Shown piece after piece: positions 32,057 to 40,377 of a stretch of 64,000 nucleotides of DNA; within the stretch, counting starts at the first letter, position 1, and each line of letters starts with the position of its first letter. This stretch comes from JAOTZA01 sp965224065 (GTDB lineage Bacteria > Acidobacteriota > Thermoanaerobaculia > Multivoradales > JAHEKO01). Below the pieces are notes generated by a model. It made no database searches and was not told the DNA's origin. It saw only the letters and a program-made list of their open reading frames with translations. A program made the position numbers and the translations under genes. The stretch covers positions 2,604,001-2,668,000 of the forward strand of contig CBDCYF010000005.1 of NCBI GenBank assembly GCA_965224065.1. Direction: 5' to 3'.

Positions 32057-32525
32057 CGCGCGCGAACAAATTCTCGAAGCCTGGCGCACCAACAATCGCA
32101 TCAACCTGTTTCTGATCGATGCGATCGACGCCAAGGGCATGAAGGTCACCTTGTCGACCCGCGGGGGGCGCAATGTCGTGCGCCAGTTCTGTCACCTGCA
32201 CAACGTCCGCGTCTGGCAGCTCGAGTCCCGGGCGAGGGAGCTGTCCAAAGGGCTCTACAAGTTCGAAACCAAGGAGGAACCGGGGAAGCGCCAGCTCAAG
32301 AAATGCTTCAAGGAAAGCGGCGAGCGCATCGAGACGTTCTTGAGCGACTGTCTGGCCGGCAAACCCAAGCGCCGCGGGTTCAAGAAGGGTGTGATCACGA
32401 CGCTGAGCTATCTGGTCTCCCACGAGAGCCATCACCGCGGCAACATTCTCCTGACCCTCAAACAGTCGGGTCACAATCTGGACCAGGCGACGCGTTACGC
32501 GATCTGGAACTGGGACAAGATCTAG
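32049..32525 (+). CDS. DinB-family protein
   Basis: 158 residues with the DinB histidines in QFCHLHNVRVW (~55) and SHESHHRGNILLTL (~122), separated by a Lys-rich middle. Overlaps the preceding DinB gene. The two proteins are only distantly alike, so this is an old pair rather than a recent duplication. Possible metal-dependent thiol transferase; function not established. Confidence 0.85.
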   Translation: MDDAREQILEAWRTNNRINLFLIDAIDAKGMKVTLSTRGGRNVVRQFCHLHNVRVWQLESRARELSKGLYKFETKEEPGKRQLKKCFKESGERIETFLSDCLAGKPKRRGFKKGVITTLSYLVSHESHHRGNILLTLKQSGHNLDQATRYAIWNWDKI

Positions 32526-32533
32526 CCCGACCT

Positions 32534-33595
32534 CTACGAATCTTCCAGCCGCTCTTCGGTGCGGGCGATAAACGCCTCGATCCGGGCGCGCCGCGCTTCG
32601 ATCCTGGCCTTCTCTTTCTCCAGCGCCGCGATTCGATCTTCCCCGGCGTCCTTGAGCTCTTCATCCATCCGGTCGAGCTGTTCGACCAGTCGGCCCTGGG
32701 ACAGTTGGAGCTCGGCGAGCAGCGCCGCCTTGTCCGCCTTGTCGAACATCAGATCCTCGGGCGAGCCGGGCGCGGTGGTTACCTCGGCGCCGGTTTGCTC
32801 CGGGATGAACTGCCAGCTCTCGGGGTAGCTGCGGAGACTGTGAAAGGCGGGGGAGACGATCTCGATGCCGGCGTCGTGCAGCGCGTCGAGGGCCGCAATC
32901 CTGAGCTTCGATCGCGTCGAGACGAGCTGCCGGAGTTCGGTGAGCAGACCGGCCACGCGATAGGTGATCGAGAAATCACCCAAGTCCGTCACCGAGACAA
33001 AGGGTTTTTCCAGCCCGACGTCTTCGGCGGCCTTCATCAAGGCTTTACGCACCTGGACGTGGCCGACGTCGTATCCCAGCGAGAGGGTGGCGGAGACCAG
33101 AGTCCCGGAGGCCGGGAACACGGTGTGGGGATTGGCGATCAGGTAGAGATTCGGCAGGATGGTGAGGTTGCGGTTCTCGGTCTGGATCTCGGTGTGAAAC
33201 AGGCCGATCTCGGTGATTCGCCCGAAGTGGCCCTCGGCGCGCAAGAAATCGCCGATCTTGAAGCTGTTGACTACCTGCAGCAGGCCACGCGCCATGGCGT
33301 TGCCGAGCAGGGTCGTCGACGACAGAGCGATCGCCGCCGAAAGCAAGATGCCCAGGAGGGTCAAGAGCTGGCCGCGCAGGTTGGTGTCCATGGGAATCGT
33401 GATCAGGGCCAGCAGCAGCCCCAACGTCCAGATGGCGAACAGGCTGATCTGGAGCCGGAGCCGGGCCGAGGCCACCGAACGCCAGCGGCGGTTCAGGATC
33501 ACGTGGGCCAGCGCCACCAGCCCCAGGATCAGCACCGTCATCAAGATGCCGGGCAGTTGACCGCGAAACGGTTCGATCAGCTCGGAGAGGTTCAC
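32534..33595 (-). CDS. MscS-family mechanosensitive ion channel
   Basis: 353 residues. Three transmembrane helices (about 13-35, 49-68 and 75-105) include the pore helix, with TTLLGNAMARGLLQVVNSFKIGDFL preceding the beta domain (GRITEIGLFHTEIQT, LPNLYLIANP). The C-terminal ~70 residues form a charged coiled coil (LEKEKARIEARRARIEAF) longer than in E. coli MscS. It releases osmolytes on hypo-osmotic shock. It converges with the DinB gene, 8 bp apart. Confidence 0.92.
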   Translation of the reverse strand: MNLSELIEPFRGQLPGILMTVLILGLVALAHVILNRRWRSVASARLRLQISLFAIWTLGLLLALITIPMDTNLRGQLLTLLGILLSAAIALSSTTLLGNAMARGLLQVVNSFKIGDFLRAEGHFGRITEIGLFHTEIQTENRNLTILPNLYLIANPHTVFPASGTLVSATLSLGYDVGHVQVRKALMKAAEDVGLEKPFVSVTDLGDFSITYRVAGLLTELRQLVSTRSKLRIAALDALHDAGIEIVSPAFHSLRSYPESWQFIPEQTGAEVTTAPGSPEDLMFDKADKAALLAELQLSQGRLVEQLDRMDEELKDAGEDRIAALEKEKARIEARRARIEAFIARTEERLEDS

Positions 33596-33660
33596 GGCGC
33601 GACTCTAGCGCAGCCGGAAGGACTGCTAGGGTAAGCGCCGCAAGAAGGAGGACTGCTGCC

Positions 33661-34089
33661 GTGGCCGAGCTCAAGACCCAGCGCAATCGCAAGAGCGTCG
33701 AGAAGTTTCTCGCCGGCGTCGAGAACGAGCGCCGCCGAGCCGACGCCCGCAAAGTGGCGAAGATCATGCGGGAAGTGACCGGCGAGAAACCCGAGATGTG
33801 GGGCGACAGCATCGTCGGGTTCGGCAGCTACCACTACCGGTACGACAGCGGTCGCGAGGGCGATTGGATGCTGACCGGGTTCTCGCCGCGCAAGACCAGC
33901 CTGACTCTTTACATCATGTCCGGGTTCTCCCGGTACGGGGAGTTGATGGGCGAGCTGGGCAAACACAAGACGGGCAAGTCCTGTCTCTACATCAACCGTC
34001 TTTCGGATGTCGACGAGAACGTGCTACGCAAGCTGATCGCCGAGTCGGTCGCGCACCTGCGGCGGAGTGAGAAGGCGGCATCGTCCTGA
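33661..34089 (+). CDS. DUF1801 (YdhG-like) protein
   Basis: 142 residues from GTG 33661, preceded by AAGGAGGA. Family motifs are seen in KIMREVTGEKPEMWGDSIVGFGSY (~38-61) and the C-terminal CLYINRLSDVDENVLRKLI. DUF1801 proteins share a small alpha/beta fold with YdhG/frataxin-like proteins and have no agreed function. It is followed by the B3/4-domain gene with essentially no gap. Confidence 0.85.
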   Translation: MAELKTQRNRKSVEKFLAGVENERRRADARKVAKIMREVTGEKPEMWGDSIVGFGSYHYRYDSGREGDWMLTGFSPRKTSLTLYIMSGFSRYGELMGELGKHKTGKSCLYINRLSDVDENVLRKLIAESVAHLRRSEKAASS

Positions 34090-34130
34090 GGCTGTCGGTC
34101 GCCCCCGAGATTTTCAACGCCTTTCCCGGG

Positions 34131-34781
34131 ATGGAGATCGTCGCGGTCGTCGCCCGCGGCGTCGACAACACGGCCGCTCCGGCCGGGCTGGGGGGGAGTT
34201 GGGAGAGAGCGTGGTCGGCTGCGGCGGCGCTCGAGGTCGCCAACAGCCAGTCGCACCCGCGGGTGGCGCCATGGCGCGCGGCCTTCAAAGGGCTGGGATT
34301 CTCGGGCAAGAAGTTCCCGAGCTCGATCGAGGCGATCCTCCGGCGGGCCCTCAAGGGAGGCCAGGCGTTCACGATCAACTCGCTGGTCGACTTCTACAAC
34401 ACGGTATCGCTTGAGAACGTCGTTCCGGCGGGTGGCTATGACCTGGAAGGCGTCGAAGAACTGGAGCTGCGATTCACCCGCGAAAGCGATCGGTTCCAGG
34501 CGCTGGACGATCGGGAGTCGATCCCGGTGCCGGCCGGCGAGGTCGGCTATGTTCAGGCAGAGACCGTGCTCACCCGCCACTTTGTGTGGCGGCAGTCGCG
34601 TCAGGCTCTGATCACCGAGTCGACCCGGGACGTCCTGCTGCTCTCCGAAGTCCTGGGCGAGCTGCCGGACGGGGTCGCGGATCGTGTCGAGGAACAGTTC
34701 ACGACCGGTCTGCGGGAGCATTTTGGCGTTGCGGGAGAGCCGGTCCGGTTGAGTGCCACTCGGCTCGAAGCGAACTGGTGA
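34131..34781 (+). CDS. B3/4 (tRNA-synthetase-beta-like) domain protein
   Basis: 216 residues from ATG 34131. The B3/4 domain of PheRS beta and related free-standing proteins is seen in VVARGVDN, WRAAFKGLG, KFPSSIEAILRRALKG and LVDFYNTVSLENVVPAGGYDLE. The frame remains open upstream and reads LRLSVAPEIFNAFPG, a typical family N-terminus, back to CTG 34086, which overlaps the DUF1801 stop. A CTG start coupled to the upstream gene is therefore possible, since the first ATG appears to cut off one strand. The free-standing domain may edit misacylated tRNA; unproven. Confidence 0.82.
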   Translation: MEIVAVVARGVDNTAAPAGLGGSWERAWSAAAALEVANSQSHPRVAPWRAAFKGLGFSGKKFPSSIEAILRRALKGGQAFTINSLVDFYNTVSLENVVPAGGYDLEGVEELELRFTRESDRFQALDDRESIPVPAGEVGYVQAETVLTRHFVWRQSRQALITESTRDVLLLSEVLGELPDGVADRVEEQFTTGLREHFGVAGEPVRLSATRLEANW

Positions 34782-34795
34782 ACGGTGGATCGGCA

Positions 34796-35090
34796 AAGGT
34801 CGGCCGGCAGGGACGCCGGCCGCTTCAAGCCGTCGAGCCTGTTGAAGCGGCCGCCGCCCCTGGCGGCCGTTGGGCCAACGAGCCCTCGACCGCCCTTGAA
34901 GCGGCCGCCGTCCCTGGCGGCCGTTGCGCCAACGAGCCCTCGACCGCCCTTGAAGCGGCCGCCGCCCCTGGCGGCCGTTGGGCCAACGAGCCCTCGACCG
35001 CCCTTGAAGCGGCCGCCGCCCCTGGCGGCCGTTGGGCCAACGAGCCCTCGACCGCCCTTGAAGCGGCCGCCGCCCCTGGCGGCCGTTGGG
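34796..35090. repeat. 54-bp tandem array of GC-rich hairpins (5 units)
   Basis: TTGAAGCGGCCGCCG recurs with exact 54-bp spacing, its TGAAGCGG starting at 34843, 34897, 34951, 35005 and 35059. Each unit holds the palindrome GCGGCCGCC..GGCGGCCG and a constant link (GCCAACGAGCCCTCGACCGC). An inverted relative (CGGCCGGCAGGGACGCCGGC) begins the array at 34800. The array ends at the stop codon of the minus-strand thioesterase. As 54 is a multiple of three, all frames are open, but the resulting 18-residue repeats look like artefacts. It fills the 309-bp gap 34782-35090. Confidence 0.9.
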
Positions 35091-35900
35091 CTAGCGCGGC
35101 AGGATCGCCATCTGCCGCGAGACCGCCACGATCTCGCCGGTCTCGTCCCACAGCACGCCGTCTTCCTCGAGATAGCCACCGGCGATGTGGTCGGTCGAGA
35201 ACCAAGTCCCCATCCAGCCCGATGCGGGCCGTTTGTGGACGTGGACGGTGAGCTCGATCGTCGGCACCCATTTGAGCGGGATGCCGGCGTTGAACACCGG
35301 CGGCGGCAGGCAGTCGGAAAGTAGCGGCAGCGCCAGGGTGTCGGTGGGTCGGCCGTCGGCAAACCGCGCCCAGCCCCCCATCTCCGCGCGACCGAGCGGC
35401 TTGCCAAAGGCGAAGCCGACGTGCTCGGGGTGGAGCCGGATCGACACCTTTTGGGTGATGGGCGGGGGCTTGAACCCGCCGGGCACCGGGGCCGGCGCGA
35501 TACAGCGCTCGGGCGGCGGCAGGTCGGGCAGACCCGCCTCGTGATGGATCGTGGAGTCCGGACGGTTCGAGAGGTCGCCCAGGGTGGCCAGGATCTGGGC
35601 GATGCACTTGTCCCCCTGAGAGAGCGAGGCACGGGCGGTGGCGTGACGCTTGCCCGCTTTCAGGAGCTCGCCCTCGATCTCGGCCGACCCGGGCCGGGCC
35701 GGTGAAAGATAGTGGGCGGTGACGGTGATGGGGTCGGGTCGCCCGGTGAGATCGACGAGCGCGGCCGTGACCAGTGACAGGAGATAGCCGCCGTTGGGGG
35801 TTCCGCCAAAGTCCCAACCGTCGTGAATCTCGGTCGCCCAGCGGCCGTCGCCGCTGCGGTCGAGCGCGACCGCGCGGTCGAATTCGCTCTGTCCGCTCAT
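35091..35900 (-). CDS. TesB-like acyl-CoA thioesterase (double hotdog)
   Basis: 269 residues with two hotdog halves. The N-terminal half has WDFGGTPNGGYLLSLVTAAL and VTAHYLSPARPGSAEIEGELL; the C-terminal half has IPLKWVPTIELTVHVHKRPA and SGWMGTWFSTDHIAGGYLEEDGVLWDETG, typical of the thioesterase family 4HBT_3. It would hydrolyse acyl-CoA. ATG 35900 overlaps the stop of the phosphatase gene. Its stop touches the 54-bp repeat array. Confidence 0.88.
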   Translation of the reverse strand: MSGQSEFDRAVALDRSGDGRWATEIHDGWDFGGTPNGGYLLSLVTAALVDLTGRPDPITVTAHYLSPARPGSAEIEGELLKAGKRHATARASLSQGDKCIAQILATLGDLSNRPDSTIHHEAGLPDLPPPERCIAPAPVPGGFKPPPITQKVSIRLHPEHVGFAFGKPLGRAEMGGWARFADGRPTDTLALPLLSDCLPPPVFNAGIPLKWVPTIELTVHVHKRPASGWMGTWFSTDHIAGGYLEEDGVLWDETGEIVAVSRQMAILPR

Positions 35901-36808
35901 TCCGCGGACGAGCTCCGCTTGATCACCACCAGCGTGACGTCGTCCTGCGGGGGCGCAAAGGATGCCAAGTTCTCGCTCAGCCGCCGGCAGATCTCTTCGG
36001 CGCTCGAATTGTGAGCTTTGGCCAGGAGTTTCTCGGCTTCCTTGGGGAAGTAGTCCCCGTCGGCGTGCTCGGAGAGGCCGTCGGTGTGGAGGATCAGCAG
36101 ATCGCCCGGCTCGAGGCTGTCGAGCTGGTTGACCGAATAGCGTTCTTTGTAGCCCAGGGCGCCGGGTGCCACGCGCTCGTCCGGGTCGGCGTTCGAGGGG
36201 AACATGCCGACCGGGGGAGACGTTCTGGCCGGTGTGCCGGGCGGGGTGATGAAACGTCCCGCGCGCCGTGAAAACACCGCCGGGAGGGGATGCCCGGCGC
36301 TGACAAAACGAAACGAGCCCCGCTCCGAGATCTCGCCGTAGAGCATGGTCAGGTATTTGTCGACCGTGGTGGTCTTGTAGAAGCGCTGGTTGATGTGCTC
36401 GAAGAGCTTGGTGGTGATCTCGCCAAAGCGATCGAGCTCGTAGTAGACGCCGAGCAGAAACGCCTGGTGAAGCATGGCGGCGATCAGCGCGTCGGTGATC
36501 TTGTGGCCGGAGACATCCGTCAGCAGCACGCCCCCGCGCCGTTTGCAGCGCCGGAGCATCTCGGCGACCTCGGTTCGGTCCGCCGCGGTGGCTTCCCGGA
36601 TTCGCCGGTCGAGGTCGTAGCGCTTCTTGAAGTCGATGTAGATGACGTGATCGCCGCCGACCGCGCCCTTGAGCGGCATCGAGACGCCGTGGATGTCGAT
36701 GCCCGGTAACACCGGAAAGGCACCCGGCGAGGGCTTGAGCACCTTGGCGATCTGCTCGAAGTTCCGGAGCTCGTCGGCCAGGTGGGCTTGTTCGGCGGAG
36801 GGGATCAT
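35897..36808 (-). CDS. SpoIIE/PP2C-type serine phosphatase
   Basis: 303 residues starting at ATG 36808. The C-terminal PP2C-like SpoIIE domain keeps its metal ligands: GGDHVIYID, LLTDVSGHKITD, LILHTDGLSE and PPQDDVTLVV. The first 50 residues are a short helical lead-in (PSAEQAHLADELRNFEQIAKVLKPS) rather than a PAS, GAF or HAMP sensor. Such enzymes dephosphorylate anti-anti-sigma factors. No STAS or anti-sigma kinase partner is in the window. It overlaps the thioesterase gene by ATGA. Confidence 0.92.
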   Translation of the reverse strand: MIPSAEQAHLADELRNFEQIAKVLKPSPGAFPVLPGIDIHGVSMPLKGAVGGDHVIYIDFKKRYDLDRRIREATAADRTEVAEMLRRCKRRGGVLLTDVSGHKITDALIAAMLHQAFLLGVYYELDRFGEITTKLFEHINQRFYKTTTVDKYLTMLYGEISERGSFRFVSAGHPLPAVFSRRAGRFITPPGTPARTSPPVGMFPSNADPDERVAPGALGYKERYSVNQLDSLEPGDLLILHTDGLSEHADGDYFPKEAEKLLAKAHNSSAEEICRRLSENLASFAPPQDDVTLVVIKRSSSAE

Positions 36809-36863
36809 CGGAGCCTCAAAGAGACTATACGGACAGGCGGGGGATGAGGGCAACGTCTGAGCG

Positions 36864-37466
36864 CTAGTCTCGATCCAGTAGCCGGAGCCAATCTCTCGGG
36901 TAGTCGACGTCGATCAGGGGCCGCTCGTCCGCGAGCTCCAGCTCGACCAGGCGATCCTGTTGCGACGCAAAGAGCTGCCGCGCTCCCTGGTCACCCCGGA
37001 TCGTCGCCAGCTCGTCAAAAAAACCAGCCGCGATCAGGACCGGCGCCCCGCGCCGGCCCTCAAACGTCGGCACCACGATCGGTCCGCCGGTCTCCTCGAA
37101 CCGAGCGATCAGCGCATCGATCGTCTCTTCGGTCAAAAACGGCTGGTCGCAGGGGAGAAAGACCGCGGCCTCGGCGTCGGGCTCGATCCTCGGCAGCGCC
37201 GCCCGGACCGACGTTGACTGTCCTTCGGCGTAGCGGGGGTTCTCGATCAGCTCCACCGCGAGCCCGGCGAGCACGGCGCCCACCGAAGAAGAGCGATGGC
37301 CGACCACCACCAGAATCTGGCGCAGTTGCGAGGCGAGTGCGACCCGGCAGGCGCGCCGGACCATGGGCTCTCCCCGGATCCGGGCGAGCTGTTTTGGCGT
37401 GGCGCGGCCGAAGCGCTTCGAGGGTCCGGCGGCGAGCACCACGCCGGTGACACGCGCGCCGCTCAC
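36864..37466 (-). CDS. mocA: Molybdenum cofactor nucleotidyltransferase (MocA-like)
   Basis: 200 residues with the MobA/MocA nucleotide-binding loop GVVLAAGPSKRFGRATPKQLARI at the N-terminus, the metal-site Asp in FLPCDQPFL (~98) and GAPVLI. MocA attaches CMP to molybdopterin for xanthine-dehydrogenase-type enzymes. The ATG at 37466 overlaps the stop of the XdhC gene, linking it to cofactor maturation for the hydroxylases in this window. The substitution of S for the usual G in AAGxSxRxG (AAGPSKRFG) is conservative. Confidence 0.88.
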   Translation of the reverse strand: MSGARVTGVVLAAGPSKRFGRATPKQLARIRGEPMVRRACRVALASQLRQILVVVGHRSSSVGAVLAGLAVELIENPRYAEGQSTSVRAALPRIEPDAEAAVFLPCDQPFLTEETIDALIARFEETGGPIVVPTFEGRRGAPVLIAAGFFDELATIRGDQGARQLFASQQDRLVELELADERPLIDVDYPRDWLRLLDRD

Positions 37467-38200
37467 TTGCCGTGGGCGGCCTGGACGATCTGGGCCATCA
37501 CCGCCAGGGCGATCTCCTCGGCCCGCCGGCCACCCAGGTCGAGACCGATCGGCGCGTGGATGCGATCGATGTCCGCATCGCCGAACCCCAGCTCGCGGAG
37601 CGCCTGCGCCCGCTTGCCGTGGGTCCTCTTCGAGCCCAGGGCTCCGATGTAGCGCGCCGGGCTGCGCAACGCGGCCTCGAGCGCGGGCAGGTCGATCTTG
37701 GGGTCGTGCGCCAGCGTGGCCAGATAGGTGCCCTCATCGAGCCGGCGCTCGGCCAGGTCCTCCTGCGGCCAGCGGGTTACCAGCTCGTCGACATGCGAGA
37801 ACCGCTCCGGGGTGGCAAAGGCGGTTCGCGGGTCGATCACCGTGGTCTTGAAGCCGAGCTCTTTGGCAAACCGCGCCAGATGAATGGCGACGTGGACCGC
37901 TCCGACCAGCACCAGCTTGGGTGCCGGTGGGTGGACTTCGCAGAAGAGGTCCACCGCGGTTTCCTCGTCGTCTCCTGCCGCGACCGAGCGTCGGCTGGAG
38001 GCGAACGTCCGGAACGACTCGGTTGCCATGGTCTCGGCGTCGCGGTCCAGCCCGGCCGATCCCAAGCTGCCCGCGGCGTCGCCGGCCGGGCGCACCAACC
38101 GTTGCCGGCCCAGCCCGGGCCCGGCCACGACCGAGACCACCGCCACCAGCTCATCGTCGGCCAGACAGCCCCGCAGCCGATCGAAGACCTCGGTGTTCAA
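37463..38200 (-). CDS. xdhC: XdhC family, C-terminal Rossmann-domain protein
   Basis: 245 residues from TTG 38200, which overlaps the stop of the upstream XdhC_CoxI gene (TTGA). The XdhC_C Rossmann part reads LVLVGAVHVAIHLARFAKELGFKTTVIDPR and ends YIGALGSKRTHGKRAQALRELGF then HAPIGLDLGGRRAEEIALAVMAQIVQA, the classic family ending. XdhC/CoxI proteins bind and sulfurate the molybdenum cofactor and insert it into the hydroxylase. The N-terminal ~80 residues have weak resemblance to an XdhC_CoxI domain. Confidence 0.9.
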   Translation of the reverse strand: MNTEVFDRLRGCLADDELVAVVSVVAGPGLGRQRLVRPAGDAAGSLGSAGLDRDAETMATESFRTFASSRRSVAAGDDEETAVDLFCEVHPPAPKLVLVGAVHVAIHLARFAKELGFKTTVIDPRTAFATPERFSHVDELVTRWPQEDLAERRLDEGTYLATLAHDPKIDLPALEAALRSPARYIGALGSKRTHGKRAQALRELGFGDADIDRIHAPIGLDLGGRRAEEIALAVMAQIVQAAHGK

Positions 38201-38517
38201 TCGGTGTCTCCCAAGGGCTCGACAAAGACCTCGATCTCGCCGCCGCACGAGAGCCCCACGCTCCACGCGGTCTCGTCGCTCACGCCAAACCGCACCAGCT
38301 TGGGCTCGCCGGAGGCGAGGACGTGCTGGGCTTCCTCGTACACGGCTCCCTCGACACAGCCGCCGGAGACCGACCCGGCCATGCCTCCGTCGGTGGTGAC
38401 CGCCATCTTGGAGCCCAGCGGACGCGGCGCCGAACCCCACACCTTGACGACCGTGGCCAGGGCGATCTTCTTGCCCTGGCTTTGCCAAAGCTCGATCTCG
38501 GGAAGGATGTCTCGCAT
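38197..38517 (-). CDS. XdhC_CoxI-domain protein (N-terminal XdhC module as a separate gene)
   Basis: 106 residues. ATG 38517 gives MRDILPEIELWQSQGKKIAL, then ATVVKVWGSAPRPLGSKMAV and GSVSGGCVEGAVYEEA, all diagnostic of the XdhC_CoxI domain; the final GLSCGGEIEVFVEPL is the domain's usual end. It overlaps the Rossmann-domain gene, so the two are a split XdhC made by coupled translation. The conserved Cys residues (GGCVE, LSCGG) may bind the cofactor. Confidence 0.92.
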   Translation of the reverse strand: MRDILPEIELWQSQGKKIALATVVKVWGSAPRPLGSKMAVTTDGGMAGSVSGGCVEGAVYEEAQHVLASGEPKLVRFGVSDETAWSVGLSCGGEIEVFVEPLGDTD

Positions 38518-38617
38518 CGAATGCCCCCGCGCAGCCGGGAGCCTCATTATGAGTGCCGGCGGGGGGGCGCTCAAGGCCGGGGTCTGAGGGCTCGCCGGAG
38601 GATAGAGTCCGCGGGTC

Positions 38618-39517
38618 TTGTCGGGACCCGAACCACGCATCGACCCCCGGGGGCTCGCCTTCACCCTCGGCGCGTTCATCGTCTGGGGGCTGTCGCCGAT
38701 CTACTGGAAGCAACTGGCGACCGTCTCGGCCGGCGAGTTGCTGGCCCATCGGGTGGTCTGGGCGGTGTTGATCCTGGGTGGGCTACTCACGGCGCAACGG
38801 CGCTGGCCCGAGGTGCGCTCGGCGCTCGGCTCCCGGCGGGTGGTGCTGACGCTCATCGCCACCACGGTGCTGATCGCGATCAACTGGGGCCTCTATGTCT
38901 GGGCGATTCTCACCGAGCGGATCCTCCAGGCGAGCCTCGGCTACTACATCAACCCGCTGGTGACCGTGCTCCTGGCGATGGTCTTTTTGGGCGAGAGGCT
39001 GGGTCGGGCCCAGTGGTGGTCGGTGGCCCTCGCGACCGTAGGGGTCGTGGTGCTCATCGTGTGGGTGGGCGAGCTCCCCTGGATCGCCCTGGTGCTCGCT
39101 TCGACCTTTGGCTTCTACGGCCTGTTGCGCAAACAGGTGCGCGCCGAAGCGGAGGTCGGGCTCCTGGTCGAGCTCGTGCTCCTCAGCCCGCTGATGATCG
39201 CCTATCTGGTGCGGTCCGAAGTGTTGGGGACGGGCGCGCTGGGACACCAGGGTCTATACATCGACCTCTTGCTGGTGGCCGCCGGGGTGATCACCGCGGT
39301 GCCGCTGTTGTTCTTCACCCATGGCGCCCGGCGTCTGCCGCTGTCGATCGTCGGGTTTACACAATTTCTGGCGCCGACGCTCCAGTTCCTCCTGGCGGTC
39401 CTGTGGTTCCGCGAGCCGTTTACTGCCAGCCACCTGGTGGCTTTTCTCTTTATCTGGGCGGCGCTGGGGATCTTCTCCTGGGACCTACGCCGCCGTTGGC
39501 AACACCGTAATTCTTAG
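38618..39517 (+). CDS. rarD: RarD-type EamA transporter
   Basis: 299 residues, about ten transmembrane helices, with RarD hallmarks: GAFIVWGLSPIYWKQL, INWGLYVWAILTERILQASLGYYINPLV and RLPLSIVGFTQFLAPTLQFLLAVL. RarD (chloramphenicol-sensitive protein family) is a DMT permease of uncertain substrate. The start is probably TTG 38618; there is no ATG upstream of the first helix. It faces the hydroxylase genes convergently with a 4-bp stop overlap at 39514-39517. Confidence 0.92.
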   Translation: MSGPEPRIDPRGLAFTLGAFIVWGLSPIYWKQLATVSAGELLAHRVVWAVLILGGLLTAQRRWPEVRSALGSRRVVLTLIATTVLIAINWGLYVWAILTERILQASLGYYINPLVTVLLAMVFLGERLGRAQWWSVALATVGVVVLIVWVGELPWIALVLASTFGFYGLLRKQVRAEAEVGLLVELVLLSPLMIAYLVRSEVLGTGALGHQGLYIDLLLVAAGVITAVPLLFFTHGARRLPLSIVGFTQFLAPTLQFLLAVLWFREPFTASHLVAFLFIWAALGIFSWDLRRRWQHRNS

Positions 39518-40377
39518 CTCAGGGCTCGGTCGCGCGCTTTTTCGAGCGCCCGCCGACCATAGGTCCTGGCGAGCGCCACCCGGTATTCGCCGGAAGCGTG
39601 AAGGTCGCCCAGGGGATCCTCGATCGCCAAGTGGGCTTCGATCGCCGAGGCGATGGTGCCGTCGTCGGCCGCCGTGCCGATCAGCGCCCCAGCCACCGCT
39701 TGCGCGTCGACGGGAACCGCCGCAACACCGTTGAACGCCAGGGCTGCGGCGGCGCAGCTTCCTCCGTCGAAGCTGACCGAGGCGGCGGCGCCGCACACCG
39801 CGTATCCCGAGGCCGGGTGCTCGACCTTGAGATAGGCCGAGCCCGATCCGGGCGCCGAGGCCGGGACTTCGACCGCGGTGACGATCTCGCCGGCCTGAAG
39901 GTCGGTGGTCAGCAAGTCCACAAAGAAGTCACCGGCGGCGACCGCGCGCTCGCCGCCGGCACCGAGCACATGGACCGTCGCGCCCAGCGCCACCAGGACC
40001 GCCGGCAGGTCAGAGGCCGGGTCGGCGTGGGCGATGTTGCCACCGATCGTGCCCTTGTTGCGGACCTGGGGGTCGCCGATCTGACCCGCGGCCTCGGCCA
40101 GCAGTGAGCAGCGGGTCCCGAGGACCTCGGAGGCGGCGATCTCGGCGTGGGTGGTCAAGGCCCCGACGCGGATCGTGTCTCCTGATTCTGAGACTCCGCG
40201 CAGCTCGGCGATGCAGCCGATGTCGATCAGCGCCGCCGGCTCGGCGAGCCGGAGCTTCATCATCGGGATCAGGCTGTGGCCGCCGGCCAGCAGCTTGGCG
40301 TTGTCGTGTTGGCCCAGAAGGTCAACCGCCTCGGCGGCGCTCGCGGCCCGGTGGTAGTCACACTTGGCGGGATACAT
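39514..40377 (-). CDS. Molybdenum hydroxylase FAD-binding (CoxM-type) subunit
   Basis: 287 residues; ATG 40377 overlaps the large-subunit stop. FAD motifs: LLAGGHSLIPMMKLR (~29-43) and GTIGGNIAHADPASDLP (~113-129). Third gene of a complete S-L-M hydroxylase operon on the minus strand. CoxM-like; physiological acceptor and substrate unknown. Confidence 0.95.
   Translation of the reverse strand: MYPAKCDYHRAASAAEAVDLLGQHDNAKLLAGGHSLIPMMKLRLAEPAALIDIGCIAELRGVSESGDTIRVGALTTHAEIAASEVLGTRCSLLAEAAGQIGDPQVRNKGTIGGNIAHADPASDLPAVLVALGATVHVLGAGGERAVAAGDFFVDLLTTDLQAGEIVTAVEVPASAPGSGSAYLKVEHPASGYAVCGAAASVSFDGGSCAAAALAFNGVAAVPVDAQAVAGALIGTAADDGTIASAIEAHLAIEDPLGDLHASGEYRVALARTYGRRALEKARDRALS

Noticed and set aside
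34796..35090. CRISPR-like regular repeat
   Set aside because: Repeat and intervening sequence are both conserved in every unit, with no variable spacers and no cas genes.
34586..35251. Plus-strand frame with five 18-residue repeats (ALEAAAAPGGRWANEPST)
   Set aside because: Produced by the 54-bp hairpin array, which is open in all frames; the frame also runs across the end of the thioesterase gene on the other strand.
38197..38200. XdhC split caused by a frameshift
   Set aside because: The stop and a TTG overlap in the same arrangement as other coupled genes in this window (for example 9791-9794), and both products have complete domain ends.
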